The notes: generated by a model from the sequence alone, not told the origin. 64,000 nt of DNA from Arthrobacter nitrophenolicus (GCF_000332815.1 NZ_AOFD01000005.1:62001-126000), one strand, 5' to 3'. Positions 24,181 through 34,310 are shown, counted from the stretch's first letter. Translations and numbers: made by a program.

Positions 24181-24510
24181 CTACACCGGGTCCGTCTCCA
24201 GGACCAGATTCTGCTGCCCGTCCAGGCTGACCCGGTAGCTCTGCAGCGGGTCCATCCCCGTGGTGGAGCAGCCGGTGGCGAGGTCGAAGGCGTGCTGGTG
24301 CAGGGGGCACATCACCACCTGCCGGTCGATGGTGCCGTCCGCGATGGGTCCTCCCCGGTGCGGGCAGACGGCCGAAACCGCGCGCACGGAACCGTCCCGC
24401 AGGCGGAAGACCGCCACCTGCATCCCGTCGACGCCGAAGGCCCGCCCTTCCCCGACCGGGATCTGGTCCACCGGGCCGAGGTTGTGGCTGCGCGCCTGCG
24501 TGCCGCTCAT
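24181..24510 (-). CDS. nirD: Nitrite reductase small subunit NirD (Rieske)
   Basis: The 109-residue protein carries the Rieske [2Fe-2S] ligands in CPHRGG and CPLHQHAFDL, spaced as in NirD. It is the small subunit of NADH-dependent assimilatory nitrite reductase in the cytoplasm. Its ATG overlaps the nirB stop by four bases. It ends the operon. Confidence 0.95.
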   Translation of the reverse strand: MSGTQARSHNLGPVDQIPVGEGRAFGVDGMQVAVFRLRDGSVRAVSAVCPHRGGPIADGTIDRQVVMCPLHQHAFDLATGCSTTGMDPLQSYRVSLDGQQNLVLETDPV

Positions 24511-27022
24511 CGGACCGGCACCTGCGGCAGGACCGTCAGCGGCAGCGAGGTCCGGAACTGGCCCGGCGTCTGGGGGTCGTCTCGTTCCCGCCACGGGTCC
24601 GCGTAGCCGTCCACGGAAGACTGCATGGCCTCGTCCAGCCTGCTGGCGATCCCCTCCGAGTCCTCGACGACCACGGCCCGCAGGTGCTCGATGCCGACCC
24701 GCGGCACGAACGAGTACGTCCGCTCCAGCCAGTTGGCATGCTCGCGGTAGTACTGCATGAACCGGCCGGCCAGGACCATGACCTCGTCCTGGCTGTCCAC
24801 CGTGGCCAGCAGGTCGCCCTTGCGGATGTGGGCGCCCGCAGCTCCGCCGACGTAGATCTCCCAGCGGCCGCCCTCGACGGCCACCACGCCCACGTCTTTC
24901 ACCAAGGATTCCGCGCAGTTTCGGGGGCAGCCGGAGACAGCCAGCTTCAGCTTCGCCGGCGACTCCAGCCCCTGAAAGCGGGACTCTATCCTGATGCCCA
25001 GGGCCGTGGAATCCCCGGTGCCGTAGCGGCAGAAGTCTTGGCCCACGCAGGTTTTGACGGTGCGGAAGCTCTTGCCGTAGGCGTAGCCGGACGGCATGTC
25101 CAGGTCCGTCCATACCTGCGGAAGGTCCTCCTTGCGGATGCCCAGCAGGTCGATCCGCTGCCCGCCCGTGAGCTTGATGAGCGGCACGTTGTGTTTCTCC
25201 GCAACGTCGGCGATGCGCCGCAGCTGCTCGACGCTGGTCACGCCGCCCTTCATCTGCGGCACTACGGAGAAGGTTCCGTCGCGCTGGATGTTGGCATGGA
25301 CCCGGTCGTTGATGAACCGGGCATCACGTTCATCGAGGTACTCGGCGGCCCACATCATCTTCAGCAGCGAGGCCAGGCCCATCTTGGACTTCGCGTCCTC
25401 CTGGCCGCCCGGCGCCAGGGCCTGGAACACCTGGGAGACGGACCGCAGCCCCAGCCTTCGGATTTCAGCCATGAGCGCGGCCTTGTCCAGCGGGATGCCG
25501 GGAACGTAGTAGTTAGCGGCGGGGTCCTCCTCCACGGCTCCCCCGGCAGCCCATTCCACCACCTGGCCCACCAGCAGCTTGCAGGAGCCGCAGCCCTTGC
25601 CGGCGCGCGTGGCTTCCATGCTCCCGCCACCGTGGTGCAGCCGCCCTTCACGGCCTGCACCAGAGCGTCCTTGCTGACGCCGTTGCAGTTGCAGACCTGG
25701 GCGCCGCCGTCGAGCTCCTCCACCCCGGTCTCCCCGCCCGGCGTTCCAAGGTCGAACATCAGGCCCAGCCGCTCCTCCGGCAGCGGCAGCCCGCTGCCGT
25801 ACGCCTGCGCGAGGTAGGCGACCTTGCGGCTGTCGCCCAGGAGCGTGGCACCCACCATCTTGTTGTCCCGGACCACAATCGACTTGAACACCCCGCGGCT
25901 GGGCTCGGAGAAGACGATGTGTTCGTCCGTGTCCAGTTCCGGCCCGTGCAGGCCCATCGAGGCCACCTCCACCCCTGCCACCTTCAGCTTGGTGGCCGTC
26001 CGGGTCCCCAGGTACGCCGACGACGTATCGGTGCCCGTCACGTGGTTGGCCAGCACCACCGCCTGCTCCCAGAGCGGGGCCACCAGGCCGTACACCTCGC
26101 CGCGGTGCTGGACGCATTCCCCCACGGCGTAGATGTCGTCCTCGTCCTGGACCCTTAGGGAATCGTCCACCACGATGGCCCGCTCCACCGGCAGGCCGCT
26201 GAGCACCGCCAGGTCCACGTTGGGGCGGATTCCGGCCGCCATCACCACCATGTCGCACTCAAGGTCGGGCCTGTCGCGCAGCCGGACCCCGGTGACCCTG
26301 TCGGTTCCCAGCACGGCGGTGGTCCGGCAGCCGGTAAGCACGCCGATGCCCAAGGCCTCCACGCTGCGGCGGAGCACCGCCCCGCCGTCGGGCCCCATCT
26401 GGGCGCTCATGAGGTGCCCGCCGGAATGGACCACGTCCACGGACACCCCGTGGCGGCGGAGCCCGGACGCCGCCTCAAGCCCCAGCAGCCCCCCGCCGAT
26501 CACCACGGCATGCCGGGTATGGCCGGCCCGCGCGTGGGCCAGCATGTTCCGTGTGTCATCGATGGTGCGGAACCCGAAAATGCCCTGTTTGAGGGACCCG
26601 GCGGGTGTGTACAACCCGTCCATCGGCGGCAGGTGCGAACGGCTCCCGGTGGCGATTACCAGCGTGTCGTACGGGGTCACCCTGCCGTCGCTGGAGTGCA
26701 CGTTCTTGGCGAAGCGGTCAATCCTGTCCACCCGGACCCCGGCGTGCAGCGTGATGCCGTTCTCCTGGTACCAGGACAGGGGGTTCAGGAGGATCCCGGC
26801 GTCGGTCTCGTCCCCGGACAGGACGTGGCTGAGCATGATGCGGTTGTAGTTCCCGTAGGGCTCGTCCCCGAACATGGTGATGGTGAACATGTCAGCGCCG
26901 CCGCGCGCCAGGATCTCCTCCACGGCCCGGGCCCCTGCCATCCCGTTGCCGATGACCACCAGCTGCCGGCGCTGCTTCCGGGCGGACCGCAGGGTCCGGG
27001 GGTTGACCAGGACCGTGGCCAT
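24507..27022 (-). CDS. nirB: Nitrite reductase large subunit NirB, frame broken as sequenced
   Basis: The first frame gives the FAD/NADH domain (VVIGNGMAGARAVEEIL, IGGGLLGLEAASGLRRHG) and the BFD-like [2Fe-2S] start CNCNGVSKDALVQAV. It breaks at CTTVAG. One added G/C at 25623-25625 restores EATRAGKGCGSCKLLV and the siroheme/[4Fe-4S] half with TCVGQDFCRYGTGDS and GCPRNCAESLVKDVG, for 838 residues. NirBD reduces nitrite to ammonium with NADH. The start overlaps the stop of the preceding small gene (TGATG). The operon may respond to nitrogen supply; a candidate operator lies at 27446-27463. Confidence 0.93.
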
Positions 27023-27368
27023 CAGTGCTCCACCATGCCCAGGTCCACCACCACGGTTCCGGTCACACCCTCCGGCGCGGCCACGTGCAGTTCGATGGCC
27101 GTGCCGCCTTCGATGTCCTCCACCACCCGCAGGGAACGTGGACATCACTCTTCGCGCCGATGGGGAAGTAGCGCATGGGGACGCCGTTGCGCATGAGCAC
27201 CACTGCGATCAGTTCCGGACTGGAATTGCCGCCGCGGAAGTACAGCGTCTGGTTGACCACGCCATCCGGGACGTAGTGCAGGAGCTCGCTGTGGATGGGC
27301 ACGGGCTTTTCCATTCCGGCGCCCTGGAAGGAGTAGATGCCCTGCAGGAAGAGATTCTGGGTCAGCAC
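27022..27368 (-). CDS. Conserved hypothetical protein heading the nir operon, frame broken as sequenced
   Basis: Adding one base at 27132-27134 joins a frame ending SDVHVP to RVVEDIEGGTAIELHVAAPEG and a stop overlapping the nirB ATG, giving 115 residues. I chose the GTG at 27368 because GAAAGGATC precedes it. The sequence (HYVPDGVVNQTLYFRGGN, VVLMRNGVPMRYFPIGAKSD) looks like a small beta-rich soluble protein without membrane segments or cofactor motifs. Its fixed place at the head of nirBD suggests a role in nitrite reduction or its assembly; I do not recognise the family. Confidence 0.65.
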
Positions 27369-27445
27369 GGGCGGGATCCTTTCGGCAGCACAACAACTGG
27401 CACTGCCCATCCTGCGCCGCCGATGTTTCAGCTCGCCGGTTCCGC

Positions 27446-27463
27446 CGTAAAGATCCCTTTACG
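27446..27463. promoter_or_regulatory. Palindrome in the nir operon promoter
   Basis: CGTAAAG-ATCC-CTTTACG is a perfect 7-base inverted repeat about 78 bases before the first gene of the nir operon. It may be an operator for a nitrogen or redox regulator; the binding protein is unknown. Confidence 0.45.
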
Positions 27464-27551
27464 CCAACCTCACCGTACCCGGGGTGCCCGCCTCAGGACC
27501 GCCAAGTGGTACGACAGCACCGGGCCGCGTGCCGCCGTCGTAAGCCCCATT

Positions 27552-27605
27552 GACGGTTCCCTGCACACTCGATGGCGGGAAACGTCGAGGGGGCAGGGAA
27601 CCGTC
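27552..27605. repeat. 21-bp-arm inverted repeat
   Basis: GACGGTTCCCTGCACACTCG and the facing CGAGGGGGCAGGGAACCGTC pair with two mismatches over about 12-14 bases. It is in the 293-base gap between the nir operon promoter and the ABC permease stop. No transposase remains nearby. Confidence 0.65.
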
Positions 27606-27661
27606 GAAACGGCGAGGGCAACGGCGGATAGGCGGCGGGCAAGCACCGCAGGACGCGGGAA

Positions 27662-28528
27662 TCACACCGCCAGTGCAGCCGCTTTCCGGCGCCGGGCCTT
27701 GGCCAGCCGGGTCCCGATCAGGCCCTGCCGCGGGCTGAAGAGGTAGACGGCGCCGAACACCACGCCCTGGGTCAGCACCACCATGGCCCCGGATGCGGTG
27801 TCCAGGTAGTAGCTGATGTAGATGCCCGCCACGGAGCAGAGCGCCGAGATGGTGGGCGCGATGACCAGCATCCGGGAGAACCGGTCCGTCAGCAGGTAGG
27901 CCGTGGCTCCGGGGATGATGAGCATGGCCACCACCAGCACCACGCCCACGGTCTGCAGCGCCACCACTGACGTCAGGGCGAGCAGGCCGAGCAGCAGCGC
28001 GCCGAGCCGGCGGGGCGAGAGCCCGATGGCATGCGCGTGGGTGGGGTCGAAGGCGTACAGGGTGAGGTCGCGGCGCTTGAGGATGAGGATGGCGAAGGCC
28101 ACCACGCCGAGCACCAGCACCTGGATGAGGTCCGGGATGCTGACGCCGAGGAGGTTGCCGAAGATGATGTGGTTGAGGTCGGTCTGGCTGGGGGTGACGG
28201 AGATCAGCACCAGGCCCAGCGCGAACAGCGAGGAGAAAACAATGCCGATTGCGGCGTCTTCCTTCACCCGGCTGGTGTTGCGGACCACCCCGATCAGGGT
28301 GACCGCCACCAGCGCGAACACCAGCGCACCCAGTGCAAACGGCGCACCCACGATGTAGGCGAGCACGACGCCGGGAAGCACCGCGTGCGAGACGGCGTCG
28401 CCCATGAGGGACCAGCCGATCAGGACCAGCCAGCAGCTGAGCACGGCGCAGACGACGGCGGCGAGCGCGGTGGTGATGATGGCCCGGACCATGAAGTCGT
28501 AGGACAGGGGTTCGAGGAGGAGTTCCAT
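27662..28528 (-). CDS. Manganese/zinc-type ABC transporter permease
   Basis: The 288-residue protein is a ZnuB/SitC-like (ABC-3) membrane subunit with about eight helices. Typical segments are WSLMGDAVSHAVLPGVVLAYIVG, RVKEDAAIGIVFSSLFALG and DLNHIIFGNLLGV. It forms the membrane path for Mn2+ or Zn2+. The ATG overlaps the ATPase stop by one base (TGATG). The upstream frame to 28687 is not needed. It is the last gene of the three-gene importer operon. Confidence 0.92.
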   Translation of the reverse strand: MELLLEPLSYDFMVRAIITTALAAVVCAVLSCWLVLIGWSLMGDAVSHAVLPGVVLAYIVGAPFALGALVFALVAVTLIGVVRNTSRVKEDAAIGIVFSSLFALGLVLISVTPSQTDLNHIIFGNLLGVSIPDLIQVLVLGVVAFAILILKRRDLTLYAFDPTHAHAIGLSPRRLGALLLGLLALTSVVALQTVGVVLVVAMLIIPGATAYLLTDRFSRMLVIAPTISALCSVAGIYISYYLDTASGAMVVLTQGVVFGAVYLFSPRQGLIGTRLAKARRRKAAALAV

Positions 28529-29304
28529 CAGGCGGTCCGTTCCTTCCGTGCATGCACGTCCTGGTCCGGCAGGTCGCGGTTCAGGACGTCCAGGCCGAAA
28601 GCCATTGCCAGGTTTTCCGGCTGCAGCACCTGCTCCGGCGGACCGTGCATGAGCACCCGGTGCATCAGCAGCACGGCCTCGTCGCACAGCTGGGGCAGGG
28701 CGTGCAGGTCGTGGGTGGAGATCAGGATGGTGCAGCCGTCAGAGGCGAGCTCGCGAAGGAGCCGGGTGATGGTGGCCTCGGAGCGCTTGTCCACGCCGGC
28801 GAAGGGTTCGTCCAGGAGCATGGTGGTGGCCCCCTGCGCTATCCCGCGGGCCACGAACGCCCGTTTCTTCTGGCCGCCGGACAGCTGGCCGATCTGGCGC
28901 CCGGCGTACTCGCCCAGTTCCACCCGGTCCAATGCCTCGTCGACGGCGGCGCGGTCGGCTTTGGACGCGCGGCGGGTGAAGCCCTGGTGCCCGTACCGTC
29001 CCATCATCACCACGTCGCGGACGGACAGCGGGAATTGCCAGTCCACGTCCTCGCTTTGCGGCACGTACCCGATCCCGCCTTCCCGGCGGGCCCGCCCGGG
29101 TGACTGCCCGTTGATCCGGACCGTGCCGGCGTCGGGCTTGATCATGCCCATGATCGCCTTGAACAGTGTGGACTTGCCGGAGCCGTTCATGCCCACCAGG
29201 CCGCAGATCCGGGCGGGATCCAGGGTGAGGGAGGCGGCATCGAGCGCCAGGACTTCGCCGTAGTGGACGGTGACGTTGTCAACGAGGATGGCGGGCGTGC
29301 TCAT
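28528..29304 (-). CDS. Manganese/zinc-type ABC transporter ATPase
   Basis: The 258-residue ATPase has Walker A GMNGSGKST, signature LSGGQKKR, Walker B TMLLDEPF and the switch His in STHDL. The Q-loop segment VPQSEDVDWQFPLSVRDVVMMGRYGH is the form typical of manganese SitB/MntA-type ATPases, so manganese is more likely than zinc. It overlaps the binding-protein gene by four bases (ATGA) and the permease gene by one. Confidence 0.93.
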   Translation of the reverse strand: MSTPAILVDNVTVHYGEVLALDAASLTLDPARICGLVGMNGSGKSTLFKAIMGMIKPDAGTVRINGQSPGRARREGGIGYVPQSEDVDWQFPLSVRDVVMMGRYGHQGFTRRASKADRAAVDEALDRVELGEYAGRQIGQLSGGQKKRAFVARGIAQGATTMLLDEPFAGVDKRSEATITRLLRELASDGCTILISTHDLHALPQLCDEAVLLMHRVLMHGPPEQVLQPENLAMAFGLDVLNRDLPDQDVHARKERTA

Positions 29305-30273
29305 GACCCGGCTCCGGTGAGGGCCTTGGTGATGACGTCGGCGTCGTGCCTGATGAGGTCCAGGTAAGTGGGCACGGGACCGTCCGCTTCGGAGAGCGAG
29401 TCCACGTAGAGGGTGCCGCCGAACTTCGCGCCGGTGGCACCGACCACCTGCTGCATGGGGGCGTCCGAGACGGTGGATTCGCAGAACACCGCGGGAACGT
29501 TGTTGGCCTTGACGTACTCGATGGCCCGGGTGATCTGCTGCGGAGTTGCCTGCTGCTCGGCGTTGACGGCCCAGATATAGAGCTCCTTCAGCCCGGCATC
29601 GCGGGCCAGGTAGGAGAATGCACCCTCGCAGGTGACCAGGGCGCGCTGCGCTTCCGGCACTCCGGCCAGGCGGGTGGTCATCTGGTCCTGCACGGCCTGG
29701 AGTTCGGCCTTGTAGGCATCACCGTTGGCTTTGAAGGCCTCGGCGTTGTCCGGGTCCAGCTCCGAGAAGGCCTTCACCATGTTGTCCACGTAGACCTGGA
29801 CGTTCAACGGCGACATCCACGCATGCGGGTTCGGCTTGCTTGGTAGGCGTCCTCGCTGATGTTCATCGGTTCCACGCCCTCGCTGACCACGGCGTGCGGT
29901 ACGTCCAATCCCTCCACGAACTGGGCGAACCACGCTTCCAGGTTCAGCCCGTTGTCCAGGATGAGGTCGGCTTTGGACGCTTTCCGGATGTCCCCCGGCG
30001 TCGGCTCGTAGCGTGGATCTCGGCGCCCGCCTTGGTGATGGATTCCACGGTGAGCTTGTCCCCCGCAACGTTCCGGGCGACGTCGGCCAGCACGGTGAAG
30101 GTGGTCAGGACCACCTTCTTGCCGTCGTCGCCGTTGCCGGCGGCGCCGCCTCCGCAGGCGGTGAGCAGGAGGGAAAGCACGACGGCGGCAAGCGCCGCGG
30201 CGCGGAGGCGGGTCCGCTGCGGGGCGCTGGTCCGGGCGGCTACTTTGGCGCACCGAAACGTAGATTTAGGCAT
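29301..30273 (-). CDS. Metal-binding lipoprotein of the Mn/Zn ABC importer, frame broken as sequenced
   Basis: Three adjoining frames form one ZnuA/MntA-like cluster A-I binding protein. It opens with a signal peptide and lipobox LTAC. Added bases at 30011-30013 and 29839 restore EIHGYEPTPGD and DAYQGKPNPHAWMSP, which hold the two His ligands; the Glu and Asp ligands lie in TCEGAFSYLARD and YVDSLSEADG. The restored length is 324 residues. The protein captures metal outside the membrane for the permease and ATPase. There is no ribosome site before the ATG at 30273; TAAAAT ends seven bases upstream, so translation is probably leaderless, with a DtxR-like operator across the start codon. Confidence 0.9.
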
Positions 30274-30310
30274 ACCGAATATTTTACGCGAAGCAGGTTT
30301 CGGCGGGCAA
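30266..30310 (-). promoter_or_regulatory. Leaderless promoter and DtxR/MntR-like operator of the metal importer
   Basis: On the minus strand TTGCCC (30305-30310), an 18-base spacer and TAAAAT (30281-30286) form a promoter whose start point would be the A of the ATG at 30273. The imperfect palindrome TTAGGCATACCGAA (30266-30279, pattern TTnGGnATnCCnAA) overlaps the start codon and resembles DtxR/MntR-family boxes, so a metal-loaded repressor would block initiation. Confidence 0.6.
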
Positions 30311-30344
30311 CGCAGCCTCCCCTTCCCCGGACTAGGCTGAAACC

Positions 30345-31109
30345 ATGGCTACCGCCCACCGCACACCACCCGCCCCGCAGCCCCAGCTCTACCGGTTCAC
30401 TCCGCTGGACTTCACCACGCTGGCCATGTACGTGGCCATCGCGGGGTTCTTTGCCGTGGCCGGTGAACTCCTGGCGCCCTTCCTGCGGCAGGTGGCCCCC
30501 AGCCCGGCTGCGGCGTCATACGCGGTGAACCTGCTGTTTTACGGTTCTGTAGGGATCCTCGCGCTGCTCGCTGCCCGGAAGGTGGTGGCCCGGGACCTGC
30601 TGGTGCTCGGCACCCGGCCCTGGTTCACGCTGCTGATGATCCCGGCAGCGGTGATCGCCATGATGATCCTGACGGCCATCGTGGTGGCGGCCGGCGGCGA
30701 CGTGCAGACCTCGGCGAACCAGGCAGGGCTGCAGGAGCTCATGCAGCAGGTGCCGGCCTGGCTCATGGTGCCGGTCATCGTGGTGGCCGGACCGTTCGTG
30801 GAGGAGTACATCTTCCGCCACCTGCTGATCGGCAAGCTCAGCAGGCGCGTCAACATCTGGATCTGCTGTGCGCTGTCCGTAGTCCTGTTCGCCGCGCTGC
30901 ACATCGTGGGGCAGGAGGCCATCACCCTGACGGCGCTGCTGCCCTACCTGGCGATGGGCGCCACCCTGGTGTTCGTCTACGTCTGGACCGGGAAGAACCT
31001 GATGTTCTCCTACTTCGTCCACGCCGCCAAGAACCTGCTGGCCGTCGTCTTCATCTACGCCATCCCGCCGGAACTGTACGAACAGCTCCAGCAGGGCGTT
31101 CCGGCCTAA
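30345..31109 (+). CDS. CPBP-family intramembrane metalloprotease (CAAX protease-like)
   Basis: The 254-residue protein has about seven to eight membrane helices and the CPBP/ABI motifs: EEYIFRHLL (EExxxR type), then LFAALHIVG with the conserved His and a later YFVHAAKN. Members are intramembrane proteases or immunity-type proteins; the substrate is unknown. TAGGCT ends six bases before the ATG, with no ribosome site, which suggests a leaderless mRNA. It is divergent from the metal importer and precedes the men genes. Confidence 0.88.
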   Translation: MATAHRTPPAPQPQLYRFTPLDFTTLAMYVAIAGFFAVAGELLAPFLRQVAPSPAAASYAVNLLFYGSVGILALLAARKVVARDLLVLGTRPWFTLLMIPAAVIAMMILTAIVVAAGGDVQTSANQAGLQELMQQVPAWLMVPVIVVAGPFVEEYIFRHLLIGKLSRRVNIWICCALSVVLFAALHIVGQEAITLTALLPYLAMGATLVFVYVWTGKNLMFSYFVHAAKNLLAVVFIYAIPPELYEQLQQGVPA

Positions 31110-31211
31110 GCGCCGGTACGGGCCGCCAGGACCGCGCTCCTGGCACCCCATTGCGGACCCGGCGGGCAACCGGGTTCTGCATCGGCCAAGCCTGATTACT
31201 AGACTTGGACG

Positions 31212-32164
31212 GTGAGCAACCAGATCCCCTCCCCGGTGTCCGACGTCTTCGATCCCACCCGCTGGCGCGTGGTGTCCGGTTTTGAGGACTTCCAGGACAT
31301 GACCTACCACCGCCAGGTGGAGCGGGATTCCGACGGCGGCTGGGTGCGTGACCTGCCCACGGTCCGGATCGCTTTCAACCGGCCCGAGGTCCGCAACGCG
31401 TTCCGGCCCGGCACCGTCGATGAGCTCTACCGGGCCATGGACCACGCACGGATGACCCCGGACGTGGCCACCGTGCTGCTCACCGGCAACGGCCCCTCCC
31501 CCAAGGACGGCGGCCACTCGTTCTGCTCCGGCGGGGACCAGCGGATCAGGGGCCGGGACGGTTATAGATACGCCGACGGCGAGACCCAGGAAACCATCGA
31601 CCCCGCCAGGGCCGGCCGGCTCCACATCCTGGAAGTCCAGCGGCTGATGCGGACCATGCCCAAGGTGGTCATCGCCGTCGTCAACGGCTGGGCTGCCGGC
31701 GGCGGGCACTCGCTGCACGTGGTGGCTGACCTCACCATCGCGTCGCGCCAGCACGGCAAGTTCAAGCAGACCGACGCCACCGTGGGAAGCTTCGACGCCG
31801 GCTACGGCTCGGCGCTGCTGGCCCGCCAGATCGGGCAGAAGGCCGCCCGGGAGATCTTCTTCCTCGCCCGCGAATATTCCGCTGAGGACATGGTCCGGAT
31901 GGGCGCCGTGAACGAAGCTGTGGACCACGAACGCCTCGAGGAGGTGGCACTGGAGTACGCCGCGGACATCGCCCGCCAGTCGCCGCAAGCCATCCGGATG
32001 CTGAAGTTCGCCTTCAACCTTGCCGACGACGGCCTGGCCGGCCAGCAGGTCTTCGCCGGTGAAGCCACCCGGCTGGCTACATGACGGACGAGGCGGTGGA
32101 GGGCAAGGAAGCCTTCCTGCAAAAACGCGACCCCGACTGGTCCTCCTTCCCGCACTACTTCTAA
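31212..32164 (+). CDS. menB: 1,4-dihydroxy-2-naphthoyl-CoA synthase MenB, frame broken as sequenced
   Basis: The crotonase-fold protein has the MenB hallmarks SFCSGGDQRIRGRDGYRYADG and NGWAAGGGHSLHVVADLTIAS, plus TVGSFDAGYGSALLARQIG. The frame ends early after EATRLA; one C added at 32077 restores YMTDEAVEGKEAFLQKRDPDW and a stop at 32164, for 317 residues. MenB closes the second ring in menaquinone synthesis from o-succinylbenzoyl-CoA. The GTG at 31212 follows TAGACT by six bases, so the mRNA is probably leaderless. menE begins 14 bases after the restored stop. Confidence 0.93.
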
Positions 32165-32178
32165 GGCAGGAGCGGCAC

Positions 32179-33354
32179 ATGAACGCGCTCAACATTGAGC
32201 CGGCCCTGAAGGCCCTCGCGGCCGCCCTCCATGGCGAGGGCCCCGCCGTCGAACTTTCCCTCGCCGGGGACGGCTCCCTGGTGGTGGGCCACATCGAAAC
32301 GCCCGGCTGCGACGATGCCGTGGCCGTGGTCCGCACCTCCGGATCCACCGGAACGCCCAAGGCCACGGTCCTCACCGTGGAATCCCTTGCCGCATCCTCC
32401 ATGGCCACGGCACTGGCACTGAAGGGTGAAGGGCAGTGGCTGCTGGCCCTCCCGGTGCAGTACGTGGCAGGCATCCAGGTCCTTGTACGGTCGCTGTTCG
32501 CCGGCACCCGCCCGTGGGTCATGGACATGTCCGGCGGGTTCACGCCGGAGGCTTTCACCGCCGCGGCACAGGAACTGACGGACAAAATCCGCTTCACCTC
32601 ACTGGTCCCCACCCAGCTGCAGCGGCTCCTTGACGACCCGTCAGCCGAAACCCTCGCGGTGCTCCGCCGGTTCAACGCCGTCCTCCTGGGCGGGGCCCCG
32701 GCGCCCGACTCGCTGCTGGACGCTGCCCGGGACGCCGGCGTGCGCGTTGTCACCACCTACGGCTCCGCGGAATCCTCCGGCGGCTGCATCTACAACGGCT
32801 ATCCCCTGGAAGGCGTCTCGGTCCGGGTGGACGGGGACGGCCGGATCCTGCTGGGCGGCGACACCATCGCCGCCGGCTACCTCGAGGCCCCGGACCAGGA
32901 GTCCGGCACGTTCTTCGAGGAGGACGGCGTGCGCTGGTACCGCACCAATGACCTCGGCAGCATCGACGACGACGGCCGGCTCACCGTGCTGGGCAGGATG
33001 GACGACGTGATCATCACCGGCGGCGTGAAAGTGTCCGCGCTGCACGTGCAGGAGGAACTGGAAAAGTCCGACGGCGTGACGGCCGCGTTCGTGGCCGGCG
33101 TCCCTTCCGCAGAGTGGGGCCAGGCCGTGGCCGCGTATGTTGCGCTGGCGGGCGACGCTGCCGCCCCGGGCGCCGCCGGCTCCGCCGCACCGGGGGAACA
33201 CGCCGTCGTGCTTGAACAGGAATGGCACCGCAGGCTGGGGGTGCTGGCGCCCAAAACGGTCCTGGCCGCCTCCGCCCTGAGGATGCTGCCCAACGGCAAG
33301 CCCGACCGGCTGGCCATGACCGCCGAACTCAGCGCCCTGCACCAGGGAAAGTAG
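32179..33354 (+). CDS. menE: o-succinylbenzoate-CoA ligase MenE
   Basis: The 391-residue adenylate-forming enzyme has the P-loop-like VRTSGSTGTPKATVLT, the A5 region TTYGSAESSGGCIYNG, YRTNDLGSIDDDGRLTVLGRMDD and the closing Lys in LPNGKPDRLAM. It activates o-succinylbenzoate with ATP and CoA, feeding MenB. It is shorter than typical ligases because the N-terminal subdomain is compact, as in many actinobacterial MenE proteins. AGGAG precedes the ATG at 32179. The order menB-menE-menA supports the assignment. Confidence 0.92.
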   Translation: MNALNIEPALKALAAALHGEGPAVELSLAGDGSLVVGHIETPGCDDAVAVVRTSGSTGTPKATVLTVESLAASSMATALALKGEGQWLLALPVQYVAGIQVLVRSLFAGTRPWVMDMSGGFTPEAFTAAAQELTDKIRFTSLVPTQLQRLLDDPSAETLAVLRRFNAVLLGGAPAPDSLLDAARDAGVRVVTTYGSAESSGGCIYNGYPLEGVSVRVDGDGRILLGGDTIAAGYLEAPDQESGTFFEEDGVRWYRTNDLGSIDDDGRLTVLGRMDDVIITGGVKVSALHVQEELEKSDGVTAAFVAGVPSAEWGQAVAAYVALAGDAAAPGAAGSAAPGEHAVVLEQEWHRRLGVLAPKTVLAASALRMLPNGKPDRLAMTAELSALHQGK

Positions 33355-33429
33355 AGTGGACCTGCACCAAAGCGGCGAGCGCGTGCTTTCCGCCCCGCCG
33401 GTCTCCCGATTCAATACGAGGTACTAAAC

Positions 33430-34310
33430 GTGGCCACAGCCGCACAATGGATCCAAGGCGCGCGACTGCGAACCCTGCCTGCCGCGATAGCGCCGGTACT
33501 CATCGGTTCCGCCGCAGCCTACGAGATGGATTCGTTCCTCCTGTTCAACGCCATCCTCGCCGCGCTGGTGGCCCTGCTGCTGCAGGTGGGCGTGAACTTC
33601 GCCAACGACTACTCCGACGGCATCCGCGGGACGGACGATGACCGGGTGGGCCCGCTGCGGCTGGTCGGCTCCGGCGCGGCCAAGCCGGAGCACGTCAAGC
33701 GCGCCGCGTTCGGGACCTTTGCCGCGGCGATGGTGTTCGGGCTGGTGCTGGTGGTCATCACCCAGAGCTGGTGGCTGATCCTGGTGGGCCTGGGCTGCGT
33801 CATGGCTGCCTGGGGCTACACGGGCGGCAAGAACCCCTACGGCTACATGGGCCTGGGCGACGTGTTCGTGTTCGTGTTCTTCGGCCTGGTGGCCACGCTC
33901 GGCACCACCTACACCCAGGCGGGGCAGATCAACCTGCCCGCCATCATCGGCGCCATCGGCACCGGCTCATCGCCACCGCCCTGCTGATGGCCAACAACGT
34001 CCGGGACATCCCCACTGACATGCAGGTGGGAAAGAAGACCCTGGCCGTGCGGCTGGGCGACAAGCATGCCCGGGAAAGCTACGTGCTGATGCTGGCCGTG
34101 GCCATCCTGTTGGTGGTCATCCTGGCTCCGGCGCGGCCATGGATGCTGATTGTGCTGCTGCTGATCCCGGCCTGCCTGATGCCGTCCTGGCTGATGATCA
34201 ACGGCCGCAAGCGCAAGAGCCTGATCCCGGTGCTGAAGCAGACCGGCCTCATCAACCTCGGCTATAGCCTGCTGTTCTCACTGGGCCTGGTACTCAGCCA
34301 CGGGTTCTAG
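33430..34310 (+). CDS. menA: 1,4-dihydroxy-2-naphthoate polyprenyltransferase MenA, frame broken as sequenced
   Basis: The UbiA-family membrane enzyme has NFANDYSDGIRGTDDDRVGPLRL, holding the first Asp-rich prenyl-diphosphate site, and NNVRDIPTDMQVGKKTLAVRLG, the second. The frame breaks after GAIGTG; one C added at 33966 restores LIATALLMANN and gives 293 residues with about eight helices. MenA attaches the polyprenyl tail in menaquinone synthesis. The start is GTG at 33430. The stop shares CTAG with the convergent DUF4229 gene. Confidence 0.93.

Noticed and set aside
25600..25650. Programmed frameshift in nirB
   Set aside because: No slippery heptamer with a downstream structure is needed, and the same single G/C loss is seen in ten other unrelated genes.
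27552..27605. Inverted repeat as the remains of an insertion sequence
   Set aside because: There is no transposase fragment or target duplication; the element is a short hairpin like others in the window.
30516..32756. A 746-codon minus-strand frame over the CPBP protease, menB and menE
   Set aside because: It spans three recognisable genes on the other strand and its product is low-complexity, as expected for a third-position GC shadow.
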